Position numbers and translations under genes: made by a program. Below the pieces are notes generated by a model. The model saw only the letters and a program-made list of their open reading frames with translations, did not search any database and had not been told where the DNA came from. From Pseudomonas abieticivorans (GTDB lineage Bacteria > Pseudomonadota > Gammaproteobacteria > Pseudomonadales > Pseudomonadaceae): DNA of 64,000 nucleotides. Shown piece by piece: positions 17,624-27,214 of this stretch (position 1 is its first letter; every line of letters begins with the position of its first letter). The stretch spans positions 5,945,501-6,009,500 of the forward strand of contig NZ_CP094975.1 of the NCBI RefSeq assembly GCF_023509015.1, in the 5' to 3' direction.

Positions 17624-19063
17624 ATGGAGTCGTCAAATACAAATGTCGGCGCATTAAGAAAAAACGCCGTGGGCATGTGGAGCATCGTTTTCTTTGTGCT
17701 GGCGACCAACGGGCCGCTGACCGGCCTGATTGGTGCCGTACCGACGGCCATTCAAATGGGTAACGGCATCGGCATCCCCGGTACGTTCCTGGTGGTTGGC
17801 CTGGCGTACCTGCTGTTTGCCGTCGGGTTTGTGGCCATGGGGCGCCATATTCGCAACGCCGGTGCCTTTTATGCCTACGTGTCCACTGGGCTGGGCCGGC
17901 CGCTGGGTACCGCGTCAGCCTTCCTGGCCATCGTGGCCTACGCCGGGATGCAGGTCGCCTGTTACGGGCTGATCGGCTTTTTCAGCGCCGATGCACTGTC
18001 CCACCTGGGCTGGACCGTGCCGTGGTGGCTGGTCTCGATCGTGATAGCCATCGTGGTGCAGTTTTTCGGCACGCGTAACGTCGCCTTCAACGGCCGCTTC
18101 CTGGGCTTGTTGATGCTGGCCGAGATGGCCGTGATCGTGGTGTTCGACGCCGCAGTGGTGTACCACGGCGGCGGGCCAGCAGGTTTCAGCATGACCGCCT
18201 TCGCGCCCAGCAACGTCTTCGTGCCAGGTTTCGGCGCGGCGCTGGTGTTTGTCGGCGCAGCCTTCATGGGCTTTGAAACCACGGCCATCTACGCCGAGGA
18301 AGCGCGAGATCCGGCGCGCACCCTGCCGCGGGCAACCTACCTGGCCTTGCTGATTATCATGGGCTTTTTCGCCGTGTCGTCCTGGCTGCTGGTGGTTGCC
18401 GTGGGCCCTGACCAGATCGTCGCAGGCGTGACCCAGGACCCGGGCGGCATCTGGTTCGCACTGGCAACCCACCTGGTGGGCCCAGGTTTGGCCGATGCCA
18501 TGAACATTCTGTTGATCACCAGCTTGTTCGCGGTGCTGCTCAGCTTTCACAACTCGTTGTCGCGCTACCTGTATGCCATGGGGCGCGAAGGCATCTTGTG
18601 GCACCGGTTTGCTCGCACGCACCAGGTGCACAACACCCCGTACGTTGCCAGCACCGTGCAAACGCTGTTCAGCGTGATCTTGCTGGCGGTATTCGGCCTG
18701 TTTCACGTAGACCCGATGACCCAGGTACTGCCCATTGGTAGTGCACCGGCCACCATCGGGATTGTCGCGGTGCAGCTGTTGACCTCCCTTGCGGTGATTC
18801 GCTTTTTCCACCGCGAGCGGCACGGCACCAACGTCTGGCAACGCCTGCTGGCGCCATTGGGCAGTGCGATTGCCCTGGCGTGCGGCTTGACGGTGATCGT
18901 CACCAACATGCCGCTGTTGACCGGCGGCGATTCGATTTTCAACGACGCGATTCCCTTGGGCATGCTAGCGGTCGCCTTGATCGGCATCGTTACGGCCTAC
19001 TGGTTCAAGTTCGCGCGTCCCGAGTTGTACCAGGGCCTGTCGAGGATCCTGAACGAGGTGTGA
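17624..19063 (+). CDS. APC-superfamily amino acid / amine permease
   Basis: Inner-membrane transporter of 479 residues with about 12 helices. The first helix has the unwound GP motif of APC proteins (FVLATNGPLTGLIGAVPTAI). FMGFETTAIYAEEARDPART near residue 218 is the family's conserved cytoplasmic loop, and helix 8 reads LLSFHNSLSRYLYAMGREG. It stands upstream of an AraC regulator and an FAD oxidase, which suggests uptake of an amine or amino acid used by those genes. It is followed by a strong terminator. The exact substrate is unknown. Confidence 0.88.
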   Translation: MESSNTNVGALRKNAVGMWSIVFFVLATNGPLTGLIGAVPTAIQMGNGIGIPGTFLVVGLAYLLFAVGFVAMGRHIRNAGAFYAYVSTGLGRPLGTASAFLAIVAYAGMQVACYGLIGFFSADALSHLGWTVPWWLVSIVIAIVVQFFGTRNVAFNGRFLGLLMLAEMAVIVVFDAAVVYHGGGPAGFSMTAFAPSNVFVPGFGAALVFVGAAFMGFETTAIYAEEARDPARTLPRATYLALLIIMGFFAVSSWLLVVAVGPDQIVAGVTQDPGGIWFALATHLVGPGLADAMNILLITSLFAVLLSFHNSLSRYLYAMGREGILWHRFARTHQVHNTPYVASTVQTLFSVILLAVFGLFHVDPMTQVLPIGSAPATIGIVAVQLLTSLAVIRFFHRERHGTNVWQRLLAPLGSAIALACGLTVIVTNMPLLTGGDSIFNDAIPLGMLAVALIGIVTAYWFKFARPELYQGLSRILNEV

Positions 19064-19096
19064 TCCCCCCATCGTATTGAGTAACCCTGTCCATTG

Positions 19097-19126
19097 CCGC
19101 AACCCCCAACGGGTTGCGGCTTTTTT
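19097..19126 (+). terminator. Rho-independent terminator of the permease gene
   Basis: CCGCAACCC (19097-19105) pairs with GGGTTGCGG (19111-19119) across five bases, followed by C and six T. Confidence 0.9.
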
Positions 19127-19264
19127 ATTGCCACGTGCAGGGCAAAGGAGTACACGTGAACAGACTGCCTGGGCAGTTCATCTAGATGAAATATTAACGA
19201 CTGAGTTTGGCGCCCTCGCTGCGGTTGTCACGAATTTTGCTTGGTGGAGGAGTGACGGCCGGAG

Positions 19265-19298
19265 TTGAAATAAATTTCAATAACATGTTAACTATTGG
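19265..19298. promoter_or_regulatory. Palindrome pair upstream of first AraC gene
   Basis: TTGAAAT and ATTTCAA (19265-19280, 2-base spacer) abut TAACATGTTA (19281-19290), a perfect 10-base palindrome followed by ACTATTGG. The TAACATGTTA-N3-ATTGG pattern recurs at 21489. These lie about 60 bases before the AraC start codon, so they are probably regulatory. Confidence 0.5.
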
Positions 19299-19347
19299 CC
19301 ATAAATCCAAGAAAAAGCGGGCAATCAGTCCGCGAAGAGAGCCAATC

Positions 19348-20289
19348 ATGAATCAAGATGGGCTGCGGCATAAAACCCTGCACTGGGATAAAGCCATCTG
19401 GGATGCGTGCGGTGCATTTACCACCCACCTTCGTCCCGAACACTCGCTGTTTATTGGCGAATTGTCGCAACGTGACCTGGGTGGCGTCGGCCTGGCCGAA
19501 GTGCGCACCAACGCCGGGCAGATTGCAAAGCCTCGGCAGAACGTCGACAACGCTGATGACCGCTATTGCTTCCTGATCGTGCAGCGCAAAGGCTTTTGCC
19601 AGCTTCACCTGGATGGGCATGCCATCGAGCTTGCGCCCGGCGAATTGGCGATCATGGACCAGGCCGGTGAGTGCAGCGTCGAACCCCAAGGGTTGATCGA
19701 GCACGTCTCCATCTCGATTTCCCGCGACCGGGTGCGAGCCCTTAGCCCCCACGGCAGCTTGTCCGGGAAACTACAGACACGCTCACCCAGCGGCCGCTTG
19801 CTGCGCTCGCTGGTCAATCAGATCCTGCAAGACCAGGAAGACTGCTTTACCGGCGATGACGGCATGGGCATGCAGGACGCGATCATTGCGCTGCTGCAGC
19901 CGACGCTGATCGAGCGGCCCAATTGCCAGGGGCTAGAAGACATTTTGGAAATCAGCGGGCTGCGCCGGCAAATCGAGCGCATGGTCGGCGAGCACCTGCA
20001 CAGCCCCGAGTTAAGCCCCGAGTGGATGGCCAACCAGTTGGGCATCTCTATACGGCACCTGTACCGCTCCTTTGAAAACAGCGGCGACAGTGTCTGCCGT
20101 TTCATTCAACGGGCGCGCCTGCAGCGCTGCGCCAGCGACCTGGGCAACCCGTGCCTGCGGCATGAGAACATCACTGAGATCGCCTATCGCTGGGGGTTCT
20201 CGGACTCGGCGCACTTCAGCAAGATCTTCAAGAAACAGTACCAGCGGTCCCCGCGCGATTACCGCGTCGAATCGGCGATGTGTTCCTGA
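19348..20289 (+). CDS. AraC-family regulator (FeaR-like)
   Basis: Transcription factor of 313 residues. The N-terminal half resembles AraC_binding_2 (about 30-190, with LAPGELAIMDQAGECSV), as in FeaR-type activators. The C-terminal double helix-turn-helix is at about 205-310, with LSPEWMANQLGISIRHLYRSF and ITEIAYRWGFSDSAHFSKIFK. I chose ATG 19348, preceded by AAGAGA, rather than an upstream in-frame start at 19207 whose extra residues are unlike the family. It lies beside a second AraC gene in convergent orientation. It probably activates the permease or oxidase genes. Confidence 0.87.
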   Translation: MNQDGLRHKTLHWDKAIWDACGAFTTHLRPEHSLFIGELSQRDLGGVGLAEVRTNAGQIAKPRQNVDNADDRYCFLIVQRKGFCQLHLDGHAIELAPGELAIMDQAGECSVEPQGLIEHVSISISRDRVRALSPHGSLSGKLQTRSPSGRLLRSLVNQILQDQEDCFTGDDGMGMQDAIIALLQPTLIERPNCQGLEDILEISGLRRQIERMVGEHLHSPELSPEWMANQLGISIRHLYRSFENSGDSVCRFIQRARLQRCASDLGNPCLRHENITEIAYRWGFSDSAHFSKIFKKQYQRSPRDYRVESAMCS

Positions 20290-20290
20290 A

Positions 20291-20312
20291 AAGCGCGGCG
20301 TCTCGCGCGCTT
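20291..20312. terminator. Hairpin between convergent AraC genes
   Basis: AAGCGCG and CGCGCTT pair across an 8-base loop directly after the stop of the plus-strand AraC gene and 14 bases from the stop of the minus-strand one. T-runs are absent. Confidence 0.4.
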
Positions 20313-20325
20313 GACGGCGCCACGG

Positions 20326-21279
20326 CTAGTGTTGGCGAAACGCCTTGGGCGAGACGCCATAGCGCGCCTTGAACGAACGTGAGAAATGGCTGACGTCGCT
20401 AAAGCCCCACTGGTACGCCACGCTGGAGACCTTTTCGTAGGCACCCTCGCTTTTCAGTTGCTCGGCACACTGTTCCAATCGTCTTTCCAGGATATAGCGG
20501 CCGATCGTGGTATCGCCGTGGGCGAACAGACGGTGCAGGTTGCGCACCGACGTGCCGATCCTGTCGGCGATCATCGACGGCGTAAGGTCACTGTTGATCA
20601 ACTGCGCTTCAATAAAGGCCTTGGCTTTTTGCAGCATGTGAAGCTGGGTTTGCTCTTGATAGGGTAGGGGGGTTGCCAGGTTTTCAGTGACGTTGGGGCG
20701 CAGCAAGGCCAACAACGCGTCCAGCAAGGCCTCCGATTCCTCGTCACACCCAGGCTGTGCATCGAACAATTGCTGGGTGAGCAGCCCGGTCAGCATCCCC
20801 AGCCTGGAATCAGCCGCGATCCGATGATTGAGCAGCAACTGCCGGTGACGGAATCGCGACTCGATAAAATGCCGCGGGATGATCAACGACAATTGATCGG
20901 AGAGGCCGTTGAAATAGAAATCACACGGCTTGTTGACGTCCAGCAGTACCAGGTCATGGGCGCTGAGCATGACCTGGCCGTCGTCCTGGCACATCAGGCC
21001 TGACCCACTCATCTGCATCACTAGGTAATAAAAGTCCCGGTCATCCTGCCGAATATCGCGGTGTTGGCGGTGCACATGTTGGCAGTTGCTGACGATTCGC
21101 GAGCCCGGGCAGATGGCTTGGCCACTGGAGGAGGGCAGGATACCCCCCGAAAACGCCTGCAGCCCTTGCTCGGCGGGTGGCTCGCACTGGAAGGTGCCGC
21201 AATGGGTGGCCAAGTGGTGGTTCCACTCCTCGAAGCCGCGCGCACCCGTGTGCATGTGCAGGGAGCCAACGGTGTTCAT
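20326..21279 (-). CDS. AraC-family regulator (FeaR-like), second copy
   Basis: Regulator of 317 residues. Its N-terminal half has the AraC_binding_2 pattern (DRDFYYLVMQMSGSGLMCQ and LSAHDLVLLDVNKPCDF), and its C-terminal half has two helix-turn-helices (SDLTPSMIADRIGTSVRNLH, VSSVAYQWGFSDVSHFSRSF). ATG 21279 is set by a perfect GGAGG six bases upstream. It is divergent from the FAD oxidase gene, with 436 bases between, so control of that gene is likely. Similarity to the neighbouring AraC protein is limited to family-level motifs, so it is not a recent duplicate. Confidence 0.88.
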   Translation of the reverse strand: MNTVGSLHMHTGARGFEEWNHHLATHCGTFQCEPPAEQGLQAFSGGILPSSSGQAICPGSRIVSNCQHVHRQHRDIRQDDRDFYYLVMQMSGSGLMCQDDGQVMLSAHDLVLLDVNKPCDFYFNGLSDQLSLIIPRHFIESRFRHRQLLLNHRIAADSRLGMLTGLLTQQLFDAQPGCDEESEALLDALLALLRPNVTENLATPLPYQEQTQLHMLQKAKAFIEAQLINSDLTPSMIADRIGTSVRNLHRLFAHGDTTIGRYILERRLEQCAEQLKSEGAYEKVSSVAYQWGFSDVSHFSRSFKARYGVSPKAFRQH

Positions 21280-21715
21280 CTGCAACCTCCATTACCGGTT
21301 TTTTTACATCAAGACCCTTTGCCCACGCAAAAACCACGCCGTTGTTCAGCCTTTGCGCGGACGATTTTTTACCCTATATAAATCAATTACTTATGTTGTC
21401 ATCGTAGGGTCTTGGGCGGCATGCTCATTCGGCGTGCGCGTGAGGATCGGGCATAGGCCCCCTGAGCCTGGAAAACTGATCCATTCGGTAACATGTTAAT
21501 CATTGGGAAGGGGGCTCGGCATGCGTTGCCAGCTCATCGGTAACGCCTCAATCCTGGCAGCCTGGGTCATCTGGTTGACGCTCTGGCGCATGTCGCTTTC
21601 AACAGCCCGACGATTTAATGAGTGCGTCGCCTCCATGACCTGCGCAGCGCTAACGTTGTCGCCCTGCGTGGCCCGAGGCGGATGATTGATGAACGCACTG
21701 TTGTGAGGAAGTGTC
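21280..21715. promoter_or_regulatory. Divergent promoter region with TAACATGTTA operator
   Basis: This 436-base gap between the second AraC gene and the FAD oxidase gene contains no convincing gene. TAACATGTTA at 21489-21498 is followed by ATCATTGG, repeating the TAACATGTTA-N3-ATTGG pattern found at 19281. An AT-rich stretch at 21373-21405 could hold the AraC promoter. Confidence 0.5.
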
Positions 21716-23017
21716 ATGCTATCTGTTGAAACACCCACTACTTATTACACGGCCACACGTAAATACGACCTGAAATTCCCCGACCTTGAACACGACATCG
21801 AAGCGGATGTGGTAGTGATCGGCGGTGGCTTTTCGGGCGTCAACACGGCATTGGAACTGGCAGAGCAGGGCGTCAAGAATGTCGTGGTGCTGGAAGCACG
21901 TTACTTGGGTTTCGGCGGCTCGGGGCGCAATGGCGGGCACGTCATGGCCGGTATCGGGCATGACCTGGAGAAGATCCGCAAACACGTTGGCGAAGACGGT
22001 CTGCGGGCGATCTTTGAAATCAGCGACCAGGGCGCCGCGATTATTCAAAGCCGTATCAACAAGTACTGCATCGATGCCGATTTTCGCCATGGCTACGGTT
22101 ACCTCGGCTTCAACAAACGCCAAGGCAAGCTGCTGCAAGCCTGGGAGAAAGAGTACAAGGAGCTGAGCCCCGAGTGCGAAATCGCCTACCTGGAAGGTGC
22201 CGACGTCAAAAAAATCGTCGGTTCGGACGCCTACAGCTGCGCGTTGATGCACATGGGCAACGGCCATATCCACTCGCTGAACCTGTTGCTGGGTGAGGCG
22301 CAAGCGTTGGTCAGCCTGGGCGGGCAGGTGTTTGAAAACACCCCGGTGCTGGAAGTCACCTATGGCGACACCATCCATGTGCGCACCGCCAAGGGCTCGG
22401 TCAAGGCCCAGAAAATCGTCTGGTCGTGTGGCGCCTTTCTCGACCGTCTTGAGCCGGAACTGCACAAGACGATGATCAGTACCTACGCCTTCCAGCTGGT
22501 CACCGAACCGCTTTCGGACGCGTTGATTGAACAAATCAGCCCCATCCGTGGCGCCTTCAGTGATATCCGCCCGGTGATCGACTACTACCGGGTCACCAAT
22601 GAAAACCGCCTGCTGTTTGGCGCCGCCACGTACTGCATTGACCATATTCCCAACAACTTGAAGGAATGGAATCGCAAGTTGATGTTGAACATCTTTCCCT
22701 ACCTCAAGGACGTCAAGATCGACCTGGCCTGGGGCGGCCCCATGGAGTGCTCGGCTAACCTGTTCCCGCAGATCGGCACCTTGCCCGGCCGGCCGAACGC
22801 CTTCTATGTACAAGGGTATTCCGGCTTCGGCGTAACCCCCAGCCACGTGGTCAGCCGGGTGTTGGCCGAAGGCATATTGGGGGGCTCGAAACACTATGAC
22901 GTCATGAGCTCGATCCCTCGCTCGCAGATCTACGGCAAAGAACAGTTCCGCGCCTTTATTTACACCTTTGGCAAAGTCACCCACCAACTGGGCGGCTACT
23001 TCAACGGACGTCGTTGA
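21716..23017 (+). CDS. FAD-dependent amine/amino-acid oxidoreductase (DAO family, PuuB-like)
   Basis: Flavoprotein of 433 residues. The dinucleotide-binding motif GGGFSG is at 36-41 with the following acidic residue in VVLEA. ARYLGFGGSGRNGGHVMAG (about 61-80) is the second FAD contact typical of PuuB/OrdL oxidases, and C-terminal YSGFGVTPSHV closes the fold. GAGGAAG precedes ATG 21716. Relatives oxidise gamma-glutamylputrescine or other primary amines; the substrate here is not readable. It forms an operon with the SnoaL-like gene 34 bases downstream. Confidence 0.87.
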   Translation: MLSVETPTTYYTATRKYDLKFPDLEHDIEADVVVIGGGFSGVNTALELAEQGVKNVVVLEARYLGFGGSGRNGGHVMAGIGHDLEKIRKHVGEDGLRAIFEISDQGAAIIQSRINKYCIDADFRHGYGYLGFNKRQGKLLQAWEKEYKELSPECEIAYLEGADVKKIVGSDAYSCALMHMGNGHIHSLNLLLGEAQALVSLGGQVFENTPVLEVTYGDTIHVRTAKGSVKAQKIVWSCGAFLDRLEPELHKTMISTYAFQLVTEPLSDALIEQISPIRGAFSDIRPVIDYYRVTNENRLLFGAATYCIDHIPNNLKEWNRKLMLNIFPYLKDVKIDLAWGGPMECSANLFPQIGTLPGRPNAFYVQGYSGFGVTPSHVVSRVLAEGILGGSKHYDVMSSIPRSQIYGKEQFRAFIYTFGKVTHQLGGYFNGRR

Positions 23018-23051
23018 TCACCCCAATTCCAATCAGAACAAGAGGTCAGTC

Positions 23052-23441
23052 ATGCAAAACAATGAACTAGGGGATGCCCTGCGAGAGCGCTTGAATGTAC
23101 TGGAAGCGCTGTGGCAACAAAAAGATGCCGCGGCCATCGTCGATGAACTGTATACCCACGACACCGAAATCACCGGTGCCGGCACCACCCACCTGTACTC
23201 GGGCAGCGGGGCGCTGCGCGACCTGGTCGCCACTTTGGTCACTGACACCCATGCGGCCCGCATCCGCATCGATCGGCTTCGCCGCCTGGCAGAGAATGTC
23301 GCCTACACCTGGGTGACGTGGGAGCTGCAAACCGATGAGCCAGCGCCATTTCACATGAAAAGCCTGTTCGTGTGGACGCTCGAAGCCCAAGGCTGGCGAA
23401 TCATCGCCGACATGTACGCCGATGGTGTGATTAGCGCGTGA
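23052..23441 (+). CDS. SnoaL/NTF2-like small protein
   Basis: Protein of 129 residues with the cone-shaped SnoaL/NTF2 pattern: an N-terminal helix (LGDALRERLNVLEALWQQKD), the DELYTHDTEITG turn, YSGSGALRDLV and C-terminal strands ending GWRIIADMYADGV. ATG 23052 has AGAGG upstream. It follows the oxidase gene and is probably co-transcribed, perhaps as an isomerase or a binding protein for the oxidase product. It is cytoplasmic with no signal peptide. Confidence 0.8.
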   Translation: MQNNELGDALRERLNVLEALWQQKDAAAIVDELYTHDTEITGAGTTHLYSGSGALRDLVATLVTDTHAARIRIDRLRRLAENVAYTWVTWELQTDEPAPFHMKSLFVWTLEAQGWRIIADMYADGVISA

Positions 23442-23450
23442 AGGCTGCGG

Positions 23451-23475
23451 TGGGCTTGGTGAATGACCAAGCCCA
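23451..23475 (+). terminator. Hairpin after the SnoaL-like gene
   Basis: TGGGCTTGGT and ACCAAGCCCA pair perfectly across GAATG, 10 bases after the stop codon. No T-run follows, so termination strength is uncertain. Confidence 0.55.
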
Positions 23476-23516
23476 AGGGCAGGGGCCATGACTTGCGCGC
23501 CTGGCATGGCATAAAT

Positions 23517-23546
23517 AACTCAACTAAATAGTCCTTTAGTTGAGTT
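23517..23546. repeat. AT-rich perfect inverted repeat at island edge
   Basis: AACTCAACTAAA and TTTAGTTGAGTT form a 12-bp stem with a 6-base loop (TAGTCC). It marks the point where the sequence changes from GC-rich operon DNA to AT-rich gene-free DNA. It could be a second terminator or an island boundary feature. Confidence 0.5.
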
Positions 23547-25808
23547 AACTTCTAGTTGTTTGCCCACGCGTCTAGCGGGGTGTGTCAGTCTATCAAATCC
23601 CTTCCCTGTGTTCACGTTCGGCGCCGGCTGAGGCTGTAACTGGCTGATCATTGGTTTGCGTCGTGCCTGCAGCCGATTTAATGCAGGATTGGCTGAACTG
23701 TATGCATATCGCACAGGGCCCGGCAGGTTTCAGGCCCTTGCATTGCGGCAGGTTTGCAGGCTGTCGTTGGGCGTGATCGTTGTGACGGCTCTACAAGATG
23801 CTTCATGTCGACAGCTAGATTGACCGTCACGGCGTGCCCTGTGGATTCAACTTAGAGGACTACTTGAGCGTGCCTGCCTTAGCGTGAAATGCGCAGCAGC
23901 TGTGGCCTGTGATTACTGCAGATTTCAACAGGCGTTAAGTTTGTAGCCTGGACAAGGTCGAGATTGGCGCGCGACGTGTCTGTAGCACTGGCGTTGCGTG
24001 CGAGCGCAAAGCGTGGCCTGAGCGCAGGGTTCTTCGGTTGGGTTGGACTGCATTGGTTAGGGGCTGAGTGCTGCAGTGTCCTATGGTGGGATGTGGGATG
24101 GGTGTGAATGAGTGAGCGTGAGTAATTTGAAGGTTGTGGTGTGAGGGAGCTTATTGGCGCTTGCAATCCACCTGTCTCGGTCCGGGGAGCCATAGCTGTG
24201 ACTACGCATAATGTATATTATGTTAAATTGAGTATTGGGGATTGGCTTTAGGTTATGGTTGTCAGGTCTGCTCTGCCATCCAGGCAGTTGATGCGTTCGC
24301 GAAAGTAGTAGAAATCCACCCTGGGCTTCCCTGAACCCCGCGTCAGATATGACCTCCAGCGTTCTTACCGGGCTTGCACAGGACGTCGATTTTGCAGAAT
24401 GTGTAGACACCAAATATCGAGCTATCCCGTTGTTATACATGAAAATTATTGGATTCTAGTCCTAGTTTTCGCCCATTGACGGCATAGCCCTTTTTTGCAA
24501 AAACTCCGAGAATGGTTGCGCACTCATCTACTCACCCAAAATAGCCTGAAAGCCCCGGATTGCGTGGCCTGCAGCCAATGTTTCAAAAACGACGATAAAC
24601 GCCCGCCTTTCATTTACTAGGAGAAACGTCAGCAGGTTCGGGGGCTGGATTGCTCCCCAGGCAACCCTAACGCCTGCAGGCGTTGCTGTGTTGGCCAACT
24701 GGGTGTTTTTCTGGACTAACACCGGCACCTCCGACACGACGTCAGCCCAGTAGGTACTGACGCGCTCAATCCACTCCCTCAACGCTGAGAGTTAGCCCAA
24801 GATTGCCGCTCAACCACGTCGTATCCACATGCGTGCTCCCGTGAATACGGCTAGTTGAGGGCTGTTTATTCAACAACAAGTAGAATCGCCATTTTTTCAA
24901 CGATCTGTAGAGATGTTCATTGTTCACTAATCTGTAGAAACGTAAATTGCAAAAACCTCTAGAAATTCATTCTTTCCTAATTCTCTCTGATGGAATGAGT
25001 ATATGAACTGCTTGCGCTGCAAAAAATACCTGCTGCACATCTACACAATAAAAAGTCTGTTGCGCACTTGTAGATATTGCAATAAATTGTGGCCATCGAG
25101 AGGTGCTCTAAATTCGAGACCGTAAACACGCGTAGGCACATGTAAAGAACCTAGGCCAGCACTAATTCCAGCCGTTCACTGAAAACTAAGTATTAACTCT
25201 ATTGCCCACTACATTTATCTGTAATGGGCCTGGCCGGCCATAGGCCAATGCCCACTGGTATTGCGGTCGATTTACGCGGCCGCCCGCTCCAATCTTGTCG
25301 ACATGCCCTGCGTGGGCTGAGACTGTCCCCGCCAGCCGGACTCGGCCCAGGCAAGCCAACCCTAAGGGGAGCCATATCTCCCGGCGATCCCGGTACTCAA
25401 TTTACGTCAAAACAGAGTGATGCAGACATCCAAGTTGGTATTTTCAATTAACAAGTAAACCATATTATGAGAAATGCCGGAAAATAGAGTGGCGCCTCGG
25501 ATTAATAACCCCAGCGACAATATACTTTCAAACCGAACAACTGGATATGTCAAGCTATATGGCTAGTACGACTGCAAGCTTAAGTCAAGACTTAAAATAG
25601 GATTCTATCGGTAATGTCCGCACCATGAAATTTAAAGAGTTGAGTTGCGCGCAAGCACGTAGAGGACTAGTATCGGACATTGTCAAACGATCATTCTATT
25701 CACCAGCTGATGGCGAGGGCGGATTTGTGAAACACGCCCTTCTAACTTCCAGTTACTCCCAATGCTGGAAGTTTCTCGCTGAAGTTAATCACTCGGTAAA
25801 GCCTTCTA
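23547..25808. other. Gene-free AT-rich island edge
   Basis: No convincing coding region is seen in about 2.2 kb. Short open frames exist (for example 24528-24782 minus, 84 codons, and 25625-25846 plus, 73 codons) but none shows a recognisable family, ribosome site or coding-like composition. The stretch is clearly richer in A and T than the flanking operons and carries 27-base tandem repeats at 24877-24984. It precedes a broken integrase, so it is likely the worn end of an integrated element. Confidence 0.6.
24877..24984. repeat. Four degenerate 27-base tandem repeats
   Basis: Units start at 24877, 24904, 24931 and 24958. Units two and three begin TCTGTAGA(G/A)A(T/C)GT, unit one shares GTAGA at the same offset plus the TTTTCA block, and unit four begins TCTAGAAATTCATT, as if it had lost GT. 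The exact 27-base phase suggests a protein-binding array such as recombinase arm sites, transposon end sites or iterons. Confidence 0.5.
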
Positions 25809-27214
25809 ATGTCTCAACTGCCGCGGCCTATCTTTGTGTCCTATGAGATCTTCATTGATCAGGACTTTAGTTCGCCTGAGCCTGGCATGGTGTGTGTTCG
25901 AGTTTACCTGGACTCATTTGAGCCCATGGTTGAGGCGCACAAGGGTTACCTAGCGGTGCGTAGTTTTCTGAGGTCATTCTCGGACAACAGTTTCACCTTC
26001 ACGTCTTACCGCACACATGTGGAACGAATGCTCCTATGGTCGATGCTTGTTAAGCGCAAACCATTTAGCCAGCTCTAGCGTCAAGACGCCGAGGACTACC
26101 TTGAGTTCTGCCGGAACCCGCCGGCAGACTGGATTGGCCCAATTGTTCGCGGGCGGTTTGTCTCCAGCAGCCACACAGAGTCAACGTGGGGCGATCTGGT
26201 TATGCCGAACGACAAATGGAGGCCTTTCAGCCTGAAATCTTCCAAAGCTGCTCGTCGTGAGAAGGAAAGCTGCGATCAGCACCCAGGGGTGGAACTGCCC
26301 GAGAGCTACAAAGCGTCTCAAGGCACCATCAATCAGGTGTACTCAATCAGTAGTCGTTTTTTCGAACATCTGGTCGAAGACGGAGCAGCTGCTACCAATC
26401 CGTTCCGCATGATCAAGAAAAAGGGACAGAATCGGAGCACTCCGCAAGAAGAAGGCGCTCATCGCGCATTGACGCCTCTTCAGTGGGACTACGTTCTGGA
26501 AACCGCTGAACAGATGGCGTTGACCGAACCTGAGCGTCATGAGCGAACGCTGTTCATCGTAGCTACCCTCTTCGCCATGTACCTTCGGGTTTCAGATATC
26601 GTCGGCAGACCTAATTGGCACCCGATCATGGGAGATTTTCGACAGGACGAAGAAGGAAACTGGTGGTACCACGTCATCGGCAAAGGCAACAAAGCCGGGA
26701 AGATTGCCGTTAGAGACGAGTACGTCACTAAATATCTCGGCGCTATCGGCGTTTCGTTGGCCTGCCCGAGTTGCCACAGTGGGAGGAAAAGACACCCCTG
26801 CTCACTACGCTGCGCGGCAGATCAGGTCTTTCAGGACGACAGGTGCGCGCCCTCCTCCAGGCTGTTTTTGATAACGCGTTGTCTCGGATGCGAGATGAAG
26901 ACCGAGAGGAGCACGAGCTGATCAGCCTTAAAGCTGCTTCTGCCCATTGGCTTAGGCACACGGCGGCCACGTTTGATGCGCCGCTGCGCAGCGCAAAGGA
27001 TCTGCAGCTGGACTTACGCCATAGTAACCTCAGCACAACTCATAACGTCTACTACCACTCGCATGACCAAGAACCGGACTCAAACCGGGTTGCGTTGGAG
27101 ACGACTATTACGATTTCGTGGTGCAGCCATTCGCCCAGTTGTAGAGTTTGGACAAAACATAATCCTGGGCAAGGTACTCTTGCTCCAAACGGATTATGCT
27201 TTGCGCAGATTTGA
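25809..27214 (+). pseudogene. Broken tyrosine recombinase (site-specific integrase)
   Basis: Starts MSQLPRPIFVSYEIFIDQ and reads as one integrase with two lesions. A TAG stop at 26076-26078 interrupts VKRKPFSQL*RQDAEDYLEF in the same frame, and a frameshift lies between about 26740 and 26770 after RDEYVTKYL. Catalytic residues can still be traced: Arg in LRVSDIVGR, Lys in GKGNKAGK, HWLRHT, the histidine in DLRHSNLSTTHN and the tyrosine in NVYYH. The natural end is probably near 27080; the frame runs on to 27214 across the 3' end of jetD. The gene once moved this island and is unlikely to work now. Confidence 0.85.

Noticed and set aside
24528..24782. An 84-codon minus-strand frame in the AT-rich edge
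   Set aside because: No ribosome site, family motif or conserved neighbour. Left as part of the gene-free stretch.
24877..24984. The 27-base repeats as a CRISPR array
   Set aside because: The units are tandem and degenerate without constant spacers, and no cas gene is present.
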